Source of the DNA: Polynucleobacter sp. MG-6-Vaara-E2 | Lineage (GTDB): Bacteria; Pseudomonadota; Gammaproteobacteria; Burkholderiales; Burkholderiaceae | NCBI RefSeq assembly: GCF_018687695.1 | Contig: NZ_CP061303.1 | Location: 930,001-994,000, forward strand | Length of the DNA stretch: 64,000 bases | Reading direction: 5' to 3' | Shown here: in pieces, positions 25,959-35,745 of the stretch | Layout: each line of letters opens with the position of its first letter | Position numbering within the stretch: the first letter of the stretch is position 1 | Notes under the pieces: generated by a model | What the model saw: the letters and a program-made list of their open reading frames with translations, nothing else | Database searches by the model: none | Told to the model about the DNA's origin: nothing | Position numbers and translations under genes: made by a program

Positions 25959-28900
25959 TATTTAGCCCAGCGACGTGCGTTTCTAAAGAGCCGCAACCAT
26001 GGGCTAGCACCGTCTGGGGTCTCAAGCCATTCTGGCGGACACCAACTCATTTGCGCAGCACGGAACACACGCTCTGGGTGCGGCATCATGACCGTAAATC
26101 GTCCGTCGGGAGTGGTTACTCCAGTTAAACCGCCAGGTGATCCGTTGGGGTTCATTGGATAGATTTCGGTAGGATTGCCCTGGTGGTCTACAAAACGTAG
26201 CGTAGCAAAGCCTTGATTGGTGATTTTTTCTAAATTGCCTTGTTGGCTAAAGTTCGCATAGCCTTCACCATGTGCAATGGCGATTGGTAGCTGACTACCT
26301 TCCATTCCTTGCGTAAAGATCGATGGTGAAGCAAGTACTTCCGCCATTACCAAACGCGCTTCGTACTGTTCAGACTGATTGCGAGTAAATTTTGGCCAAG
26401 CTTCTGCACCAGGAATGATTCCAGCAAGATTACTCATCATTTGGCAACCATTACAGACGCCTAAAGCAAAGCTGTCTTGACGATTAAAGAAGCTGGAGAA
26501 CTGATCACGCAGTTGCTGATTAAACAAAATGGTTTTCGCCCAGCCCTCACCTGCACCTAAAACATCGCCATAACTAAAGCCACCACAGGCAATCAGGCCC
26601 CTGAAATCATCTAACTTGGCTTTACCGCTTAATAGGTCAGACATATGCACGTCATAACTATCAAATCCCACCAAGTTCACTGCATAAGCCATTTCAACAT
26701 GGGAGTTCACACCCTGCTCACGCAAAATAGCGACTTTAGGGAGTGCACCCTTGGCAATATATGGTGCAGCAATATCTTCCGCAGCATCGAATGTCAACCT
26801 AGGCGACATTCCTGGGTCAGATAAATTATCTAGCAAAGCAAATTCTGAATCAGCACAAGCGGGGTTGTCACGCAAACGCGCAATTTGATAGCTTGTGTTG
26901 CTCCACATCTTTTGCAGCAACTCGCGTGGCTCAGCAAAAATACTCTTGGCATCGCGCCAAATTTCAATTCGACCATTAGTGTTCGGTTTGCCAATGACAT
27001 GACTAAATGCGCTCAGGCCCAATTTACGCAAGATAGCAAATACTGCATCGCGATCTTCTTTGCGCACCTGGATGACTGCACCAAGCTCTTCGTTAAATAG
27101 TGCGCGCATTGTCTGCTCATGACGGCGACCAGATACTTGCTGAGCCCAATTCTTGGCATCACCATAATCTGGCTCTTGTCCTGGGTCGGTAGCAATCATA
27201 TCGACATTAATGGAGATACCGACATGGGATGCAAAAGCCATCTCAGCAACGCAGGCCAATAAACCACCATCAGAGCGATCGTGATAGGCCAACAATTTAT
27301 TTTCTTTACGTAGCTCAATAATGGCTGCCGCCATTGCTTTGAGATCATCTGGGTGATCAAGATCGGGCGCTACTTTGCCGGATTGATTCAGAACTTGAGA
27401 CAAGATGCTACCGGCCATACGATTCTTGCCGCGACCCAAATCAATCAGAATTAATTCAGTTTCTAAGGCTGAGCCATCCTGATTTTTAAGCTTTAGTAAT
27501 GGTGTTGCAGTCCTCCGAACATCTTGCACTGAAGCAAAGGCAGAGATAATTAATGAAACGGGTGCGACTACTTTTTTCGCATCGCTTCCATCACGCCATT
27601 CTGTAGCCATGGATAAAGAATCTTTACCAACAGGAATAGAGATCCCAAGGGCTGGGCATAATTCCATGCCAACCGCTTTTACAGAGTCATAGAGCTTGGC
27701 ATCTTCTCCCGGAGCACCACAAGCTGCCATCCAGTTTGCAGAAAGCTTGACGTCCTCTAGACGGCGAATGTCTGCTGCTAACAAATTGGTAAGCGCCTCA
27801 CCTACAGCCATACGCGCTGCAGCAGGAGCATCAATCACCGCCAATGGAGTTCTCTCACCCATAGTCATTACTTCGCCGCGGTAACCTTTGTAATCCATCA
27901 AGGTGACTGCGCAGTCAGCCACAGGGACTTGCCATGGGCCAACGAATTGGTCACGAGCATTTAAGCCGCCAACAGTTCTATCACCAATGGTGATTAAGAA
28001 TGATTTACTTGCAACAGTTGGTTGTTGCAGAACCCAAGCGATCGATTGTGCCAAATCAGCATCAGTGACATCTAACTCTATGAACTCTTGAGATAAGCAC
28101 TTGACATCGCGATGCATACGAGGTGGCTTACCTAACAACACCTCCATTGGCATATCAATTGGCAATGAGGCATCAGTTCCTTCTGCCTGCTTGGAATCCA
28201 CCAACTGCAACTGGCGCTCTTCTGTGGCCTCACCGACAACTGCAAAAGGACAACGTTCACGTTCGCAGAAAGCTTTAAATAAATCTAGATCCTTAGCTTC
28301 AATCGCTAATACATAACGCTCTTGAGATTCGTTACACCAAATCTCAGCTGGGCTCATACCACTTTCCTCGAGAGGAATGCTGCGTAACTTGAATTTTGCT
28401 CCTAAGCCTGCGCCATCAGCGAGCTCAGGGAATGCATTCGATAGACCACCCGCACCAACATCATGAATAGACACAATGGGATTATTCTCACCAAGCGCGC
28501 AACAGGCATTGATGACTTCTTGAGCGCGACGCTCCATCTCCGGGTTTCCCCGTTGCACCGAGTCAAAATCAAGATCTGCCGTGTTGGTGCCTGTTGCTAC
28601 TGAGCTACCTGTTGCACCACCCATACCAATGCGCATGCCAGGACCACCAAGCTGAATCAATAAATGTCCGGACTGAATGGCTTTCTTTTCAGTGTGAATA
28701 GAGTCGATGCTGCCGATACCGCCAGCAATCATGATGGGCTTATGGTAACCACGGCGGATACCATTGAGTGTCTGCTCAAATACGCGGAAATATCCACCCA
28801 AAATTGGGCGACCGAATTCATTATTAAAGGCAGCACCACCCAGTGGGCCATCAATCATGATCTGCAGAGGTGTGGCAATACGTTCTGGCTTCCCGTATTT

Positions 28901-30004
28901 TTCACCTTCCCATGGAAGATCCGTGCCAGGAATATTGAGATTGGATACGGAGAAGCCAGTTAAACCCGCTTTAGGTTTACCACCAATACCAGTAGCACCC
29001 TCATCACGAATTTCTCCACCAGCGCCAGTTGAGGCTCCTGGAAAAGGAGCAATCGCTGTTGGGTGGTTATGGGTTTCCACCTTCATTAAGGTATGAACAA
29101 GCCGCGTATCTTTTTCATAGCGATGATCATCGCCTTGAGGAACCCAGGTTTCCGCTTCACAACCCACCATCACTGCTGAATTATCAGAATAGGCAACGAT
29201 GGTGCCCTCTGGCTGTAATTGATGGGTATTGCGAATCATGGCAAAGAGTGAGCGCTCTTGATCATCACCATCGATCGTCCAACTGGAATTAAATATCTTA
29301 TGTCGACAATGCTCGCTATTGGCCTGCGCAAACATGATGAGCTCTACATCACTTGGATTGCGTTTCAGGCGAATAAAGTTTTCAGTCAAATAGCTAACCT
29401 CATCATCAGAGAGCGCTAGCCCCAGCTCCTGATTCGCTTTGTCCAACGCCGCTCTGCCCTCTGTTAGAACTGCAATGCGCGTTAAAGGACGATCATCTAA
29501 AGTTTGATAGAGAGCATTAGCGTCCTCCACTGAATTGATGACAGCTTCGGTCATCCGGTCATGGACTGCAGCTAAAACCTTTTTCTCTTGCTCAGGAGTT
29601 AAAGACTTTTTACTCTTCCACGAAAATTGAACACCGCGCTCAATTCGTAAAACTTTTAACCCACATTGCTGGGTAATATCTGTTGCCTTACTTGCCCATG
29701 GTGAAACTGTTCCCAGTCGCGGAATGACAATTGCACCTTGGATATTTTCAGCACCACTCTGACCGATTGCATACCAGGATTTGCTCTGGCTAATCTTGGA
29801 GGCAAATGGCTGACCATAGGTAAGTAAACTAGCTAGCACCTCTTGGTCTTTAGTATTTAGCTGATTCTCTGACCAAATAAAGTGTAAAAACTGCGCCTCG
29901 ATCGATTCGAGCTCTACACCTTGTGACGCTAGCGAGGCTAAAAGTCGCTGTTGACGGAATGAGGAAAGCGCATCAGCGCCGGGCAAAAAGTGGAAAAAAT
30001 GCAT
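25958..30004 (-). CDS. purL: Phosphoribosylformylglycinamidine synthase (large single-chain form)
   Basis: 1348 residues, the fused proteobacterial form: an N-terminal PurS-like part, two AIR-synthase halves (with QANSEHCRHKIFN, VETHNHPTAIAPFPGASTG and HDVGAGGLSNAFPE) and a C-terminal glutamine amidotransferase (GVNSHVEMA, GGFSYGDVLGAGEGWA, catalytic Cys in LGVCNGCQMMSN, MMPHPERVFR). It makes FGAM in step four of purine synthesis. It follows a LolD-like ATPase gene by 21 bases. GGAG directly abuts the start ATG, an unusually tight spacing. Confidence 0.97.
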   Translation of the reverse strand: MHFFHFLPGADALSSFRQQRLLASLASQGVELESIEAQFLHFIWSENQLNTKDQEVLASLLTYGQPFASKISQSKSWYAIGQSGAENIQGAIVIPRLGTVSPWASKATDITQQCGLKVLRIERGVQFSWKSKKSLTPEQEKKVLAAVHDRMTEAVINSVEDANALYQTLDDRPLTRIAVLTEGRAALDKANQELGLALSDDEVSYLTENFIRLKRNPSDVELIMFAQANSEHCRHKIFNSSWTIDGDDQERSLFAMIRNTHQLQPEGTIVAYSDNSAVMVGCEAETWVPQGDDHRYEKDTRLVHTLMKVETHNHPTAIAPFPGASTGAGGEIRDEGATGIGGKPKAGLTGFSVSNLNIPGTDLPWEGEKYGKPERIATPLQIMIDGPLGGAAFNNEFGRPILGGYFRVFEQTLNGIRRGYHKPIMIAGGIGSIDSIHTEKKAIQSGHLLIQLGGPGMRIGMGGATGSSVATGTNTADLDFDSVQRGNPEMERRAQEVINACCALGENNPIVSIHDVGAGGLSNAFPELADGAGLGAKFKLRSIPLEESGMSPAEIWCNESQERYVLAIEAKDLDLFKAFCERERCPFAVVGEATEERQLQLVDSKQAEGTDASLPIDMPMEVLLGKPPRMHRDVKCLSQEFIELDVTDADLAQSIAWVLQQPTVASKSFLITIGDRTVGGLNARDQFVGPWQVPVADCAVTLMDYKGYRGEVMTMGERTPLAVIDAPAAARMAVGEALTNLLAADIRRLEDVKLSANWMAACGAPGEDAKLYDSVKAVGMELCPALGISIPVGKDSLSMATEWRDGSDAKKVVAPVSLIISAFASVQDVRRTATPLLKLKNQDGSALETELILIDLGRGKNRMAGSILSQVLNQSGKVAPDLDHPDDLKAMAAAIIELRKENKLLAYHDRSDGGLLACVAEMAFASHVGISINVDMIATDPGQEPDYGDAKNWAQQVSGRRHEQTMRALFNEELGAVIQVRKEDRDAVFAILRKLGLSAFSHVIGKPNTNGRIEIWRDAKSIFAEPRELLQKMWSNTSYQIARLRDNPACADSEFALLDNLSDPGMSPRLTFDAAEDIAAPYIAKGALPKVAILREQGVNSHVEMAYAVNLVGFDSYDVHMSDLLSGKAKLDDFRGLIACGGFSYGDVLGAGEGWAKTILFNQQLRDQFSSFFNRQDSFALGVCNGCQMMSNLAGIIPGAEAWPKFTRNQSEQYEARLVMAEVLASPSIFTQGMEGSQLPIAIAHGEGYANFSQQGNLEKITNQGFATLRFVDHQGNPTEIYPMNPNGSPGGLTGVTTPDGRFTVMMPHPERVFRAAQMSWCPPEWLETPDGASPWLRLFRNARRWAK

Positions 30005-30025
30005 CTCCAGATTATAAGGTTTTGC

Positions 30026-30700
30026 TTACGCCAGCCTACCGCCCTGAAGGTGCAATTGGCGCTGGCACCGACTAGCCAAGGCTGGATCGTGGGTCACCAA
30101 TACCAGAGTGGATTTGCTGGCCTGATTTAGCTCAAAAAGGAGTCTTATAACTCGCTCTCCGCTAGCCTCATCAAGACTACCAGTAGGCTCATCTGCAAAA
30201 AGAATATCGGGCTTGGTAATAAAGGCTCTGGCTAGGGCAACCCTTTGCTGCTCGCCACCTGATAAGGTCTTTGGAAAATGATTCAGGCGGTCTTCAAGGC
30301 CAACTTTTTCCAACCAAGCAATGGCCTCATTCTTAGCGTCCTTACGGCCAGACATTTGAGCAGGTAAAAGGACGTTCTCCAGGGCAGTGAGATGGGATAA
30401 CAACTGAAATGACTGAAAAACGAAGCTAACGTGTTTTGCCCGTAGATTTGCCCTACCATCTTCATTCAAGATATTTAAATCTTGGCCCATCAAAGTGACA
30501 TTGCCTGAGCTTGGTAGATCAAGTCCGGCCAAGAGCCCGAGTAATGTGCTTTTACCCGAACCTGAGGCTCCAGTAATAGCGATGCTTTCGCCTTGCACAA
30601 TATCAAAGCAAATGTCGTGCAAAATGGTCAATGAACCATCGCTTGAAATCACCTGTTTACCAAGGTGATTGGCGCTCAATACTTTTGCTGGAATACTCAT
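30026..30700 (-). CDS. ABC transporter ATPase, LolD/YbbA type
   Basis: 224 residues. Walker A is GASGSGKST (44-52), signature LSGGEQQRVALARAF near 146 and Walker B ILFADEPTGSLD near 169. This is the MacB/LolD/YbbA class, which partners an FtsX-like permease. No permease gene is adjacent; purL follows instead. Being head to head with tesA matches the E. coli ybbA-tesA pair, so it is most likely the YbbA orthologue with its permease missing or elsewhere. No clear ribosome binding site precedes the ATG. Confidence 0.85.
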   Translation of the reverse strand: MSIPAKVLSANHLGKQVISSDGSLTILHDICFDIVQGESIAITGASGSGKSTLLGLLAGLDLPSSGNVTLMGQDLNILNEDGRANLRAKHVSFVFQSFQLLSHLTALENVLLPAQMSGRKDAKNEAIAWLEKVGLEDRLNHFPKTLSGGEQQRVALARAFITKPDILFADEPTGSLDEASGERVIRLLFELNQASKSTLVLVTHDPALASRCQRQLHLQGGRLA

Positions 30701-30702
30701 AA

Positions 30703-31362
30703 ATGAATCTAGGTTGGTGGAACTGCCGAGGCAAACAAATAGTAACGATGGGCTTATTTTGCCTGTTAATTTCGTTTGTCACAGCAAGTAGGGCTAACCC
30801 AGTCATCCTGGTCATGGGTGATAGTCTTTCAGCAGAATACGGTCTGCCACGCGGGTCTGGTTGGGTGAAGCTTTTGGAGGCGCAATTAAAAAAACAAGCT
30901 AGTCCATGGACTGTTTTTAATGCCAGCATTAGTGGTGAAACCAGCTCTGGCGGCCTGACTCGTCTTCCTGCTTTGCTGGATAGCAAGAAACCTGGCCTCG
31001 TTCTTTTGGAGTTAGGCGCTAATGATGCATTGCGTGGTTTATCAATAGAGCAGACCGAAAGCAATCTTCGCAAGATGATTGTTCTGAGCAAACAATCGGG
31101 TGCCAAGGTACTACTATTTGGCATACAAATACCACCAAATTATGGGCAACAGTACACCAAGCAATTTAAAGACTTGTATAGCAAACTTGCCATTCAGGAA
31201 GGCATTTCTCTTGTACCATTTTTCATGGCTGGGGTAGTAAGCAATAAAGATTTATTTCAGAGTGACAACATTCATCCAAATGTTACGGCACAACCTATTC
31301 TCTTTAAAAATGTATGGGACGCTATGGCCCCATATCAGTCGCTACTCCAAAAAACCCCGTAA
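30703..31362 (+). CDS. tesA: TesA-like GDSL lysophospholipase/arylesterase
   Basis: 219 residues, SGNH hydrolase. An N-terminal signal peptide is present (hydrophobic core about 16-26, cleavage near SRANP). Block I is VMGDSLSAEYGL with Ser near 41, block III is ELGANDALRG, and block V is DNIHPNVTAQ with catalytic Asp and His. It is probably periplasmic. The start at 30703 is only two bases from the ABC gene start; an in-frame ATG at 30748 is a possible alternative and still gives a signal peptide. Neither has a strong Shine-Dalgarno sequence. Confidence 0.88.
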   Translation: MNLGWWNCRGKQIVTMGLFCLLISFVTASRANPVILVMGDSLSAEYGLPRGSGWVKLLEAQLKKQASPWTVFNASISGETSSGGLTRLPALLDSKKPGLVLLELGANDALRGLSIEQTESNLRKMIVLSKQSGAKVLLFGIQIPPNYGQQYTKQFKDLYSKLAIQEGISLVPFFMAGVVSNKDLFQSDNIHPNVTAQPILFKNVWDAMAPYQSLLQKTP

Positions 31363-31364
31363 GC

Positions 31365-32828
31365 TTAGCTGCCAGAATTGTTTGATGGTGGCTTTAAAGG
31401 ATTGATCACTTTTACAGAAGCGGAGTCACGCCAATAAGACATAAAGCTTGCAAATTCTGATTGAGCTGCTAAAGCTTGTATCTGTTGTGCTTGAGCTTTA
31501 TGGACTTTGGCATCAACATCAGTAGGCTGGCGCACCTGATCAACGCGATATAGTGTAGTACCAACGCCGGGGTTCCTTACAGATACCACTACAGGAAATT
31601 TATCTGGATCAATAGACATCACATCATCTATTGCAGGACCAAGCAAGTTTGCAGGCTTATTGCGCGACACCCAAATTGGGCTGTCAAAGCCTGCTGCATT
31701 TTTGGGATCTTTTTCTAAAGCAGCAAAACGCTCTGCGGCAGCCGCTACCGCCAATTTCTCGGCGGCACGTTGACTTACCTGACGCTTCACTTCCGTTACA
31801 ACATCTTTAAAAGGCATGATTTCGGCCGGGTGAAAAGTAAGCACGCGAGCAGAAACAAAAACACCAGGAGCAGTTTGCACAGCCTCAATATTGCGTTTGT
31901 TTTTTAAGGCTTCATCGCTAAATAAGGATTGAACCACCTTTGGATTGGCCAACGGATGGTCTCGAGATACACCTGAAGGTCCTGACCTAGTTAAACCTTT
32001 TTGACTTTGAACAGAGAGTTTTAGTTTATCGGCAGCAGGCTTTAGACTGTCAGATTGGTCATAAGTCATATTGGCAAATTGATCTGCCTTTTCACTAAAA
32101 ATCTTTGCATCTTCTTTGGGATCGGCTTTGAGAACAATGTATTCAACATCCACATACTCAGGACTTTCAAACAACTTAGAGTTTGCGTTATAAAAAGTCT
32201 GAAGTTCCTCTGAACTTGGGTTCACCTTCGTCAAATAATCCTTTGCATTAAAGTTCAAAGCTTGGATTTGGCGCTCTCTCGCATAAAGAGTGGAAACAAT
32301 ATCAGATAATTTCGGAGTACCAATCTCAGTACGTGCTACTGAATTGACCAGCTGACCAATCTTGAGATCGAATGCCTGGCTGGCATAGAATTGTTCTTCA
32401 TTAAGACCATTGCTAACTAGTAATTGCTTAAAGCGAGCATCATCAAAGCTACCATCTTGACGGTATAGAGCGCGAATTTGCGGGATGCTTTGTAAATTTT
32501 TAACCAGGGCTTCCTTGCTGACTTGCAAACGAAGGCTTGCAACAGCAAAACCCAAAATACGTTGCTGTAACAAATCATCCAAAATAGCCTGTCGAAATTG
32601 CAAGTTCTGCGCAATTTGCAAATTTCCACCAACACGCTCTGCTTGACGTTTCGCTGCGTTATCCACCTCTTGTGCAGTAATCGGTTTACCGTTGACTTTT
32701 ACTAGATCGGTTTCCTTATCCATAAAACCGGAGTAGCTAGAAATACCGAACATGACAAATGACGGAACAATAAATAACATCAGCACAAGCTGCAGTAATT
32801 TTTGATGCTTACGGACGGTATCAAACAT
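31365..32828 (-). CDS. ppiD: PpiD-like periplasmic folding factor (SurA N-domain)
   Basis: 487 residues. The N-terminal anchor is at about 13-32. A SurA/PpiD N-terminal domain follows (DLVKVNGKPITAQEVDNA). The middle rotamase region is weakly conserved, and a C-terminal helical tail closes the protein. PpiD sits at the periplasmic exit of the Sec translocon. The order lon, tRNA-Val, ppiD on this strand matches other Burkholderiales. It is convergent with tesA, two bases apart. Confidence 0.9.
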   Translation of the reverse strand: MFDTVRKHQKLLQLVLMLFIVPSFVMFGISSYSGFMDKETDLVKVNGKPITAQEVDNAAKRQAERVGGNLQIAQNLQFRQAILDDLLQQRILGFAVASLRLQVSKEALVKNLQSIPQIRALYRQDGSFDDARFKQLLVSNGLNEEQFYASQAFDLKIGQLVNSVARTEIGTPKLSDIVSTLYARERQIQALNFNAKDYLTKVNPSSEELQTFYNANSKLFESPEYVDVEYIVLKADPKEDAKIFSEKADQFANMTYDQSDSLKPAADKLKLSVQSQKGLTRSGPSGVSRDHPLANPKVVQSLFSDEALKNKRNIEAVQTAPGVFVSARVLTFHPAEIMPFKDVVTEVKRQVSQRAAEKLAVAAAAERFAALEKDPKNAAGFDSPIWVSRNKPANLLGPAIDDVMSIDPDKFPVVVSVRNPGVGTTLYRVDQVRQPTDVDAKVHKAQAQQIQALAAQSEFASFMSYWRDSASVKVINPLKPPSNNSGS

Positions 32829-32949
32829 GTATGAGTTCGCTAGTAATAATAAGTAGTATCGCGTTTAGATAAACGGGAATGATAGGATTTTACTAGGGAG
32901 GAAAGGTTTTGAGCAGAAAGCCATGAAAAGGCTTAAGCATGTGAATATT
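32829..32949. other. Intergenic region with ppiD upstream signals
   Basis: This 121-base gap between tRNA-Val and ppiD has an inverted repeat CGTTTA-GA-TAAACG at 32862-32875. Beyond that lies a TATTAT-like -10 for the minus strand. A weak AAGCC/GGCTT hairpin near the tRNA end lacks a real U-run. I see no other gene. Confidence 0.35.
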
Positions 32950-33025
32950 TGGTGGGCGCTGAGAGGCTCGAACTCCCGACATTCTGCGTGTAAGGCAGAC
33001 GCTCTACCAACTGAGCTAAGCGCCC
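32950..33025 (-). tRNA. tRNA-Val (TAC)
   Basis: A 76-nucleotide tRNA on the minus strand from GGGCGCTTAG to CAGCGCCCACCA, CCA encoded. The loop CTTACAC gives anticodon TAC. It lies between lon and ppiD in the same orientation. Confidence 0.97.
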
Positions 33026-33073
33026 CAAAATATTACAAGGAGAGATTGTAACCTAAACGTGGATTTATTGACC

Positions 33074-33117
33074 GAAAACCACCAAAACCAGCCCATTCTT
33101 AAGCGCGGTTTTGGTGG
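33074..33117 (-). terminator. Intrinsic terminator after lon
   Basis: A perfect 11-bp stem CCACCAAAACC / GGTTTTGGTGG around a 17-base loop, followed on the minus strand by TTTTC. It lies just past the lon stop and before tRNA-Val, so it most likely ends the lon transcript. The loop is longer than usual. Confidence 0.7.
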
Positions 33118-33140
33118 GCATCACTAGCAGATGAAAAGCT

Positions 33141-35573
33141 TTAATGCTTGAGCACATCTCCTGAAGAAACGCTCTCTTTAGCTTTGCTGGCTTCAGATAC
33201 CTTCTTTGCTAACTCCTCAGGGGTCGGATCAGGTAAAGCCTCTGGCATACGCTCTAGCGCAAGTTCAAGGACTTTATCAATCCAGCGAACCGGAACGATT
33301 TCGATTGCATTCTTAACGTTGTCAGGAATTTCAATAAGATCTTTCACGTTTTCTTCTGGGATCAAGGCAAGTTTGATACCTCCGCGATGAGCTGCAAGTA
33401 GTTTTTCTTTTAGGCCGCCTATTGGAAGTACTTCACCACGCAAGGTAATCTCGCCGGTCATTGCCACATCCGAACGAATTGGAATGCCTGTAAAGACAGA
33501 AACCAGGGCCGTTGTAATGGCGATACCGGCTGATGGACCATCTTTAGGAGTAGCACCATCTGGGAAGTGAATATGAATATCTTTCTTCTCAAATGCCTCA
33601 TCAGAAATACCAAGTCGCTTAGCTCTTGAGCGGACAACAGTGCGAGCAGCTTCTACTGATTCCTTCATCACGTCACCAATAGATCCGGTGCGTGTGATAA
33701 CACCTTTACCAGGCATAGTAGCGGCTTCAATGGTGAGAAGATCACCGCCAACCTCTGTCCAAGCCAAACCAGTTACCTGTCCAACTTGATTTTCTTTACC
33801 GGCTAAGCCGAAATCAAACATACGCACTGATAAGAACTTCTCTAAATTGTCTGCATTGACAACTACGGGAGCAGCCTCTTTCTTCAAGAGCAACAGCTTG
33901 ACTACCTTACGGCAAATCTTGCTAATTTCTCTCTCTAGGGAGCGCACACCAGCCTCACGAGTGTAGTAGCGAATCATGTTGCGAACAGCACTTTCTTCAA
34001 TCTTGAGTTCGTCCTTTTTCAAACCATTATTTTTGATTTGTTTTGGAATCAAGTAATTGACAGCAATACTGGTCTTCTCATCTTCCGTATAACCGGCTAA
34101 ACGAATGATCTCTAGACGATCTAGTAATGGGCCTGGAATATTCAATGAATTTGACGTAGCCACAAACATCACATCAGACAGATCGAAGTCCACCTCGACA
34201 TAGTGATCTTGGAAAGTGTGGTTCTGCTCTGGATCCAAAACCTCAAGCAGTGCACTGGCAGGATCTCCGCGAAAGTCCATACCCATCTTGTCGACTTCGT
34301 CCAAGAGGAATAAGGGATTACGAACGCCCACCTTCGTCAGACTAGTCAAAATTTTGCCCGGCATAGAGCCGATATAGGTGCGACGATGGCCACGAATCTC
34401 AGACTCGTCACGCACACCACCTAGCGCCATTCGTACGAATTTTCTATTCGTTGCACGGGCAATCGATTGACCTAAAGATGTCTTACCAACACCAGGGGGT
34501 CCAACCAAGCAAAGAATCGGCGCCTTCACTCGATCAACTCGCTGCTGAACCGCGAGGTACTCCAAAATACGTTCTTTCACTTTATCTAACCCATAGTGAT
34601 CTTCATCCAACACTTTTTCTGCATTAGAAAGATCATTATTGATTTTGGTTTTTTTCTTCCAAGGGAGATTCACCAAGGTATCAATGAAGTTACGGATGAC
34701 AGTAGCCTCAGCTGACATCGGCGACATCAATTTGAGTTTCTTTAATTCAGACTCGGCTTTTTTTAGAGCTTCTTTAGGCATACGTGCTGCCTTTATTCGC
34801 TTTTCTAGCTCCTCAAGATCAGCGCCCTCTTCGCCCTCACCCAATTCTTTTTGAATCGCCTTTACCTGTTCATTCAAGTAGTACTCGCGCTGACTCTTCT
34901 CCATTTGGCGCTTTACACGACCACGGATACGCTTCTCCACTTGAAGAATATCAATCTCACTTTCGAGATCGGCTAAAAGACTTTCAAGTCGCTGCACGAC
35001 ATCAGTCATCTCCAGTAAACGCTGCTTCTGCTCAAGCTTCACTGGTAAGTGAGCACAGATCGTGTCGGCCAAACGACTTGGATCATCAATACCGCCAAGT
35101 GATGACAGGATTTCTTGTGGAACTTTTTTATTCAGTTTTACGTACTGATCAAATTGCGCCATGATGGCGCGGCGCAATGCTTCCGTTTCATGCGCATCAA
35201 TCGCATTCAAAGCAGTAGGTGTCGCTTCACAATTGAAATAACCAAGGCTATCTTCAATCTGACTGACTTCAGCACGTTGCACACCTTCTACAAGCACCTT
35301 AACGGTGCCATCAGGAAGTTTGAGCATTTGTAAGATGTTGGCGATACAACCAACCTCATAAAGATCTTCAATACCAGGCTCATCCTTGGCAGCAGTCTTT
35401 TGAGCCACTAGCAGGACGTTTTTACCGGTTTCCATTGCAGCCTCTAAGGCTTTAATGGATTTTGGGCGACCCACAAACAAAGGGATCACCATATGCGGGA
35501 ATACAACTACATCCCGCAATGGGAGTAAAGGTAGTTGAATCGGCTCAGAGGGTAGTAATAAGTGGCCAGGCAT
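33141..35573 (-). CDS. lon: Lon ATP-dependent protease
   Basis: 810 residues. The N-terminal LON substrate domain (QLPLLPLRDVVVFPHMVIPLF is its start) is followed by a coiled-coil helical region, AAA+ module with Walker A GPPGVGKTSLG near 365, and a C-terminal Ser-Lys protease with catalytic Ser in KDGPSAGIAI. It degrades misfolded and regulatory proteins. The ATG at 35573 has GGAGG nine bases upstream. Transcription probably starts from a heat-shock-type promoter at 35676-35707, separate from clpX, whose terminator lies between. Confidence 0.98.
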   Translation of the reverse strand: MPGHLLLPSEPIQLPLLPLRDVVVFPHMVIPLFVGRPKSIKALEAAMETGKNVLLVAQKTAAKDEPGIEDLYEVGCIANILQMLKLPDGTVKVLVEGVQRAEVSQIEDSLGYFNCEATPTALNAIDAHETEALRRAIMAQFDQYVKLNKKVPQEILSSLGGIDDPSRLADTICAHLPVKLEQKQRLLEMTDVVQRLESLLADLESEIDILQVEKRIRGRVKRQMEKSQREYYLNEQVKAIQKELGEGEEGADLEELEKRIKAARMPKEALKKAESELKKLKLMSPMSAEATVIRNFIDTLVNLPWKKKTKINNDLSNAEKVLDEDHYGLDKVKERILEYLAVQQRVDRVKAPILCLVGPPGVGKTSLGQSIARATNRKFVRMALGGVRDESEIRGHRRTYIGSMPGKILTSLTKVGVRNPLFLLDEVDKMGMDFRGDPASALLEVLDPEQNHTFQDHYVEVDFDLSDVMFVATSNSLNIPGPLLDRLEIIRLAGYTEDEKTSIAVNYLIPKQIKNNGLKKDELKIEESAVRNMIRYYTREAGVRSLEREISKICRKVVKLLLLKKEAAPVVVNADNLEKFLSVRMFDFGLAGKENQVGQVTGLAWTEVGGDLLTIEAATMPGKGVITRTGSIGDVMKESVEAARTVVRSRAKRLGISDEAFEKKDIHIHFPDGATPKDGPSAGIAITTALVSVFTGIPIRSDVAMTGEITLRGEVLPIGGLKEKLLAAHRGGIKLALIPEENVKDLIEIPDNVKNAIEIVPVRWIDKVLELALERMPEALPDPTPEELAKKVSEASKAKESVSSGDVLKH

Positions 35574-35675
35574 GGGGCAATTCCTCCAAAGTAATCAATC
35601 CTCAAGCATCAATATCTAGCAGCTTCAATTTATAAGGCACTAAATACAGACGTTATTATTGAGTAGCATACTACC

Positions 35676-35707
35676 TATATGGGTAGCACTTTGAGAAATT
35701 CAAGGGG
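35676..35707 (-). promoter_or_regulatory. Sigma-32 (RpoH) type heat-shock promoter of lon
   Basis: On the minus strand CCCCTTGAA (35707-35699) and CCCATATA (35683-35676) are separated by about 15 bases. This closely matches the sigma-32 consensus CnCTTGAA ... CCCCATnTA; the first C of the -10 is an A here. It lies about 100 bases upstream of the lon ATG, where a heat-shock promoter is expected. An inverted repeat CTACC-N6-GGTAG (35671-35686) overlaps the -10. Confidence 0.75.
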
Positions 35708-35745
35708 AAAAAGTGCGAAAAAAGGGCAAAAATACCCAAAAAATA

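Noticed and set aside
32862..32875. CGTTTA-GA-TAAACG repeat as a firm ppiD operator
   Set aside because: It is short with an imperfect centre, and may be chance in AT-rich intergenic DNA; noted only as a weak feature.
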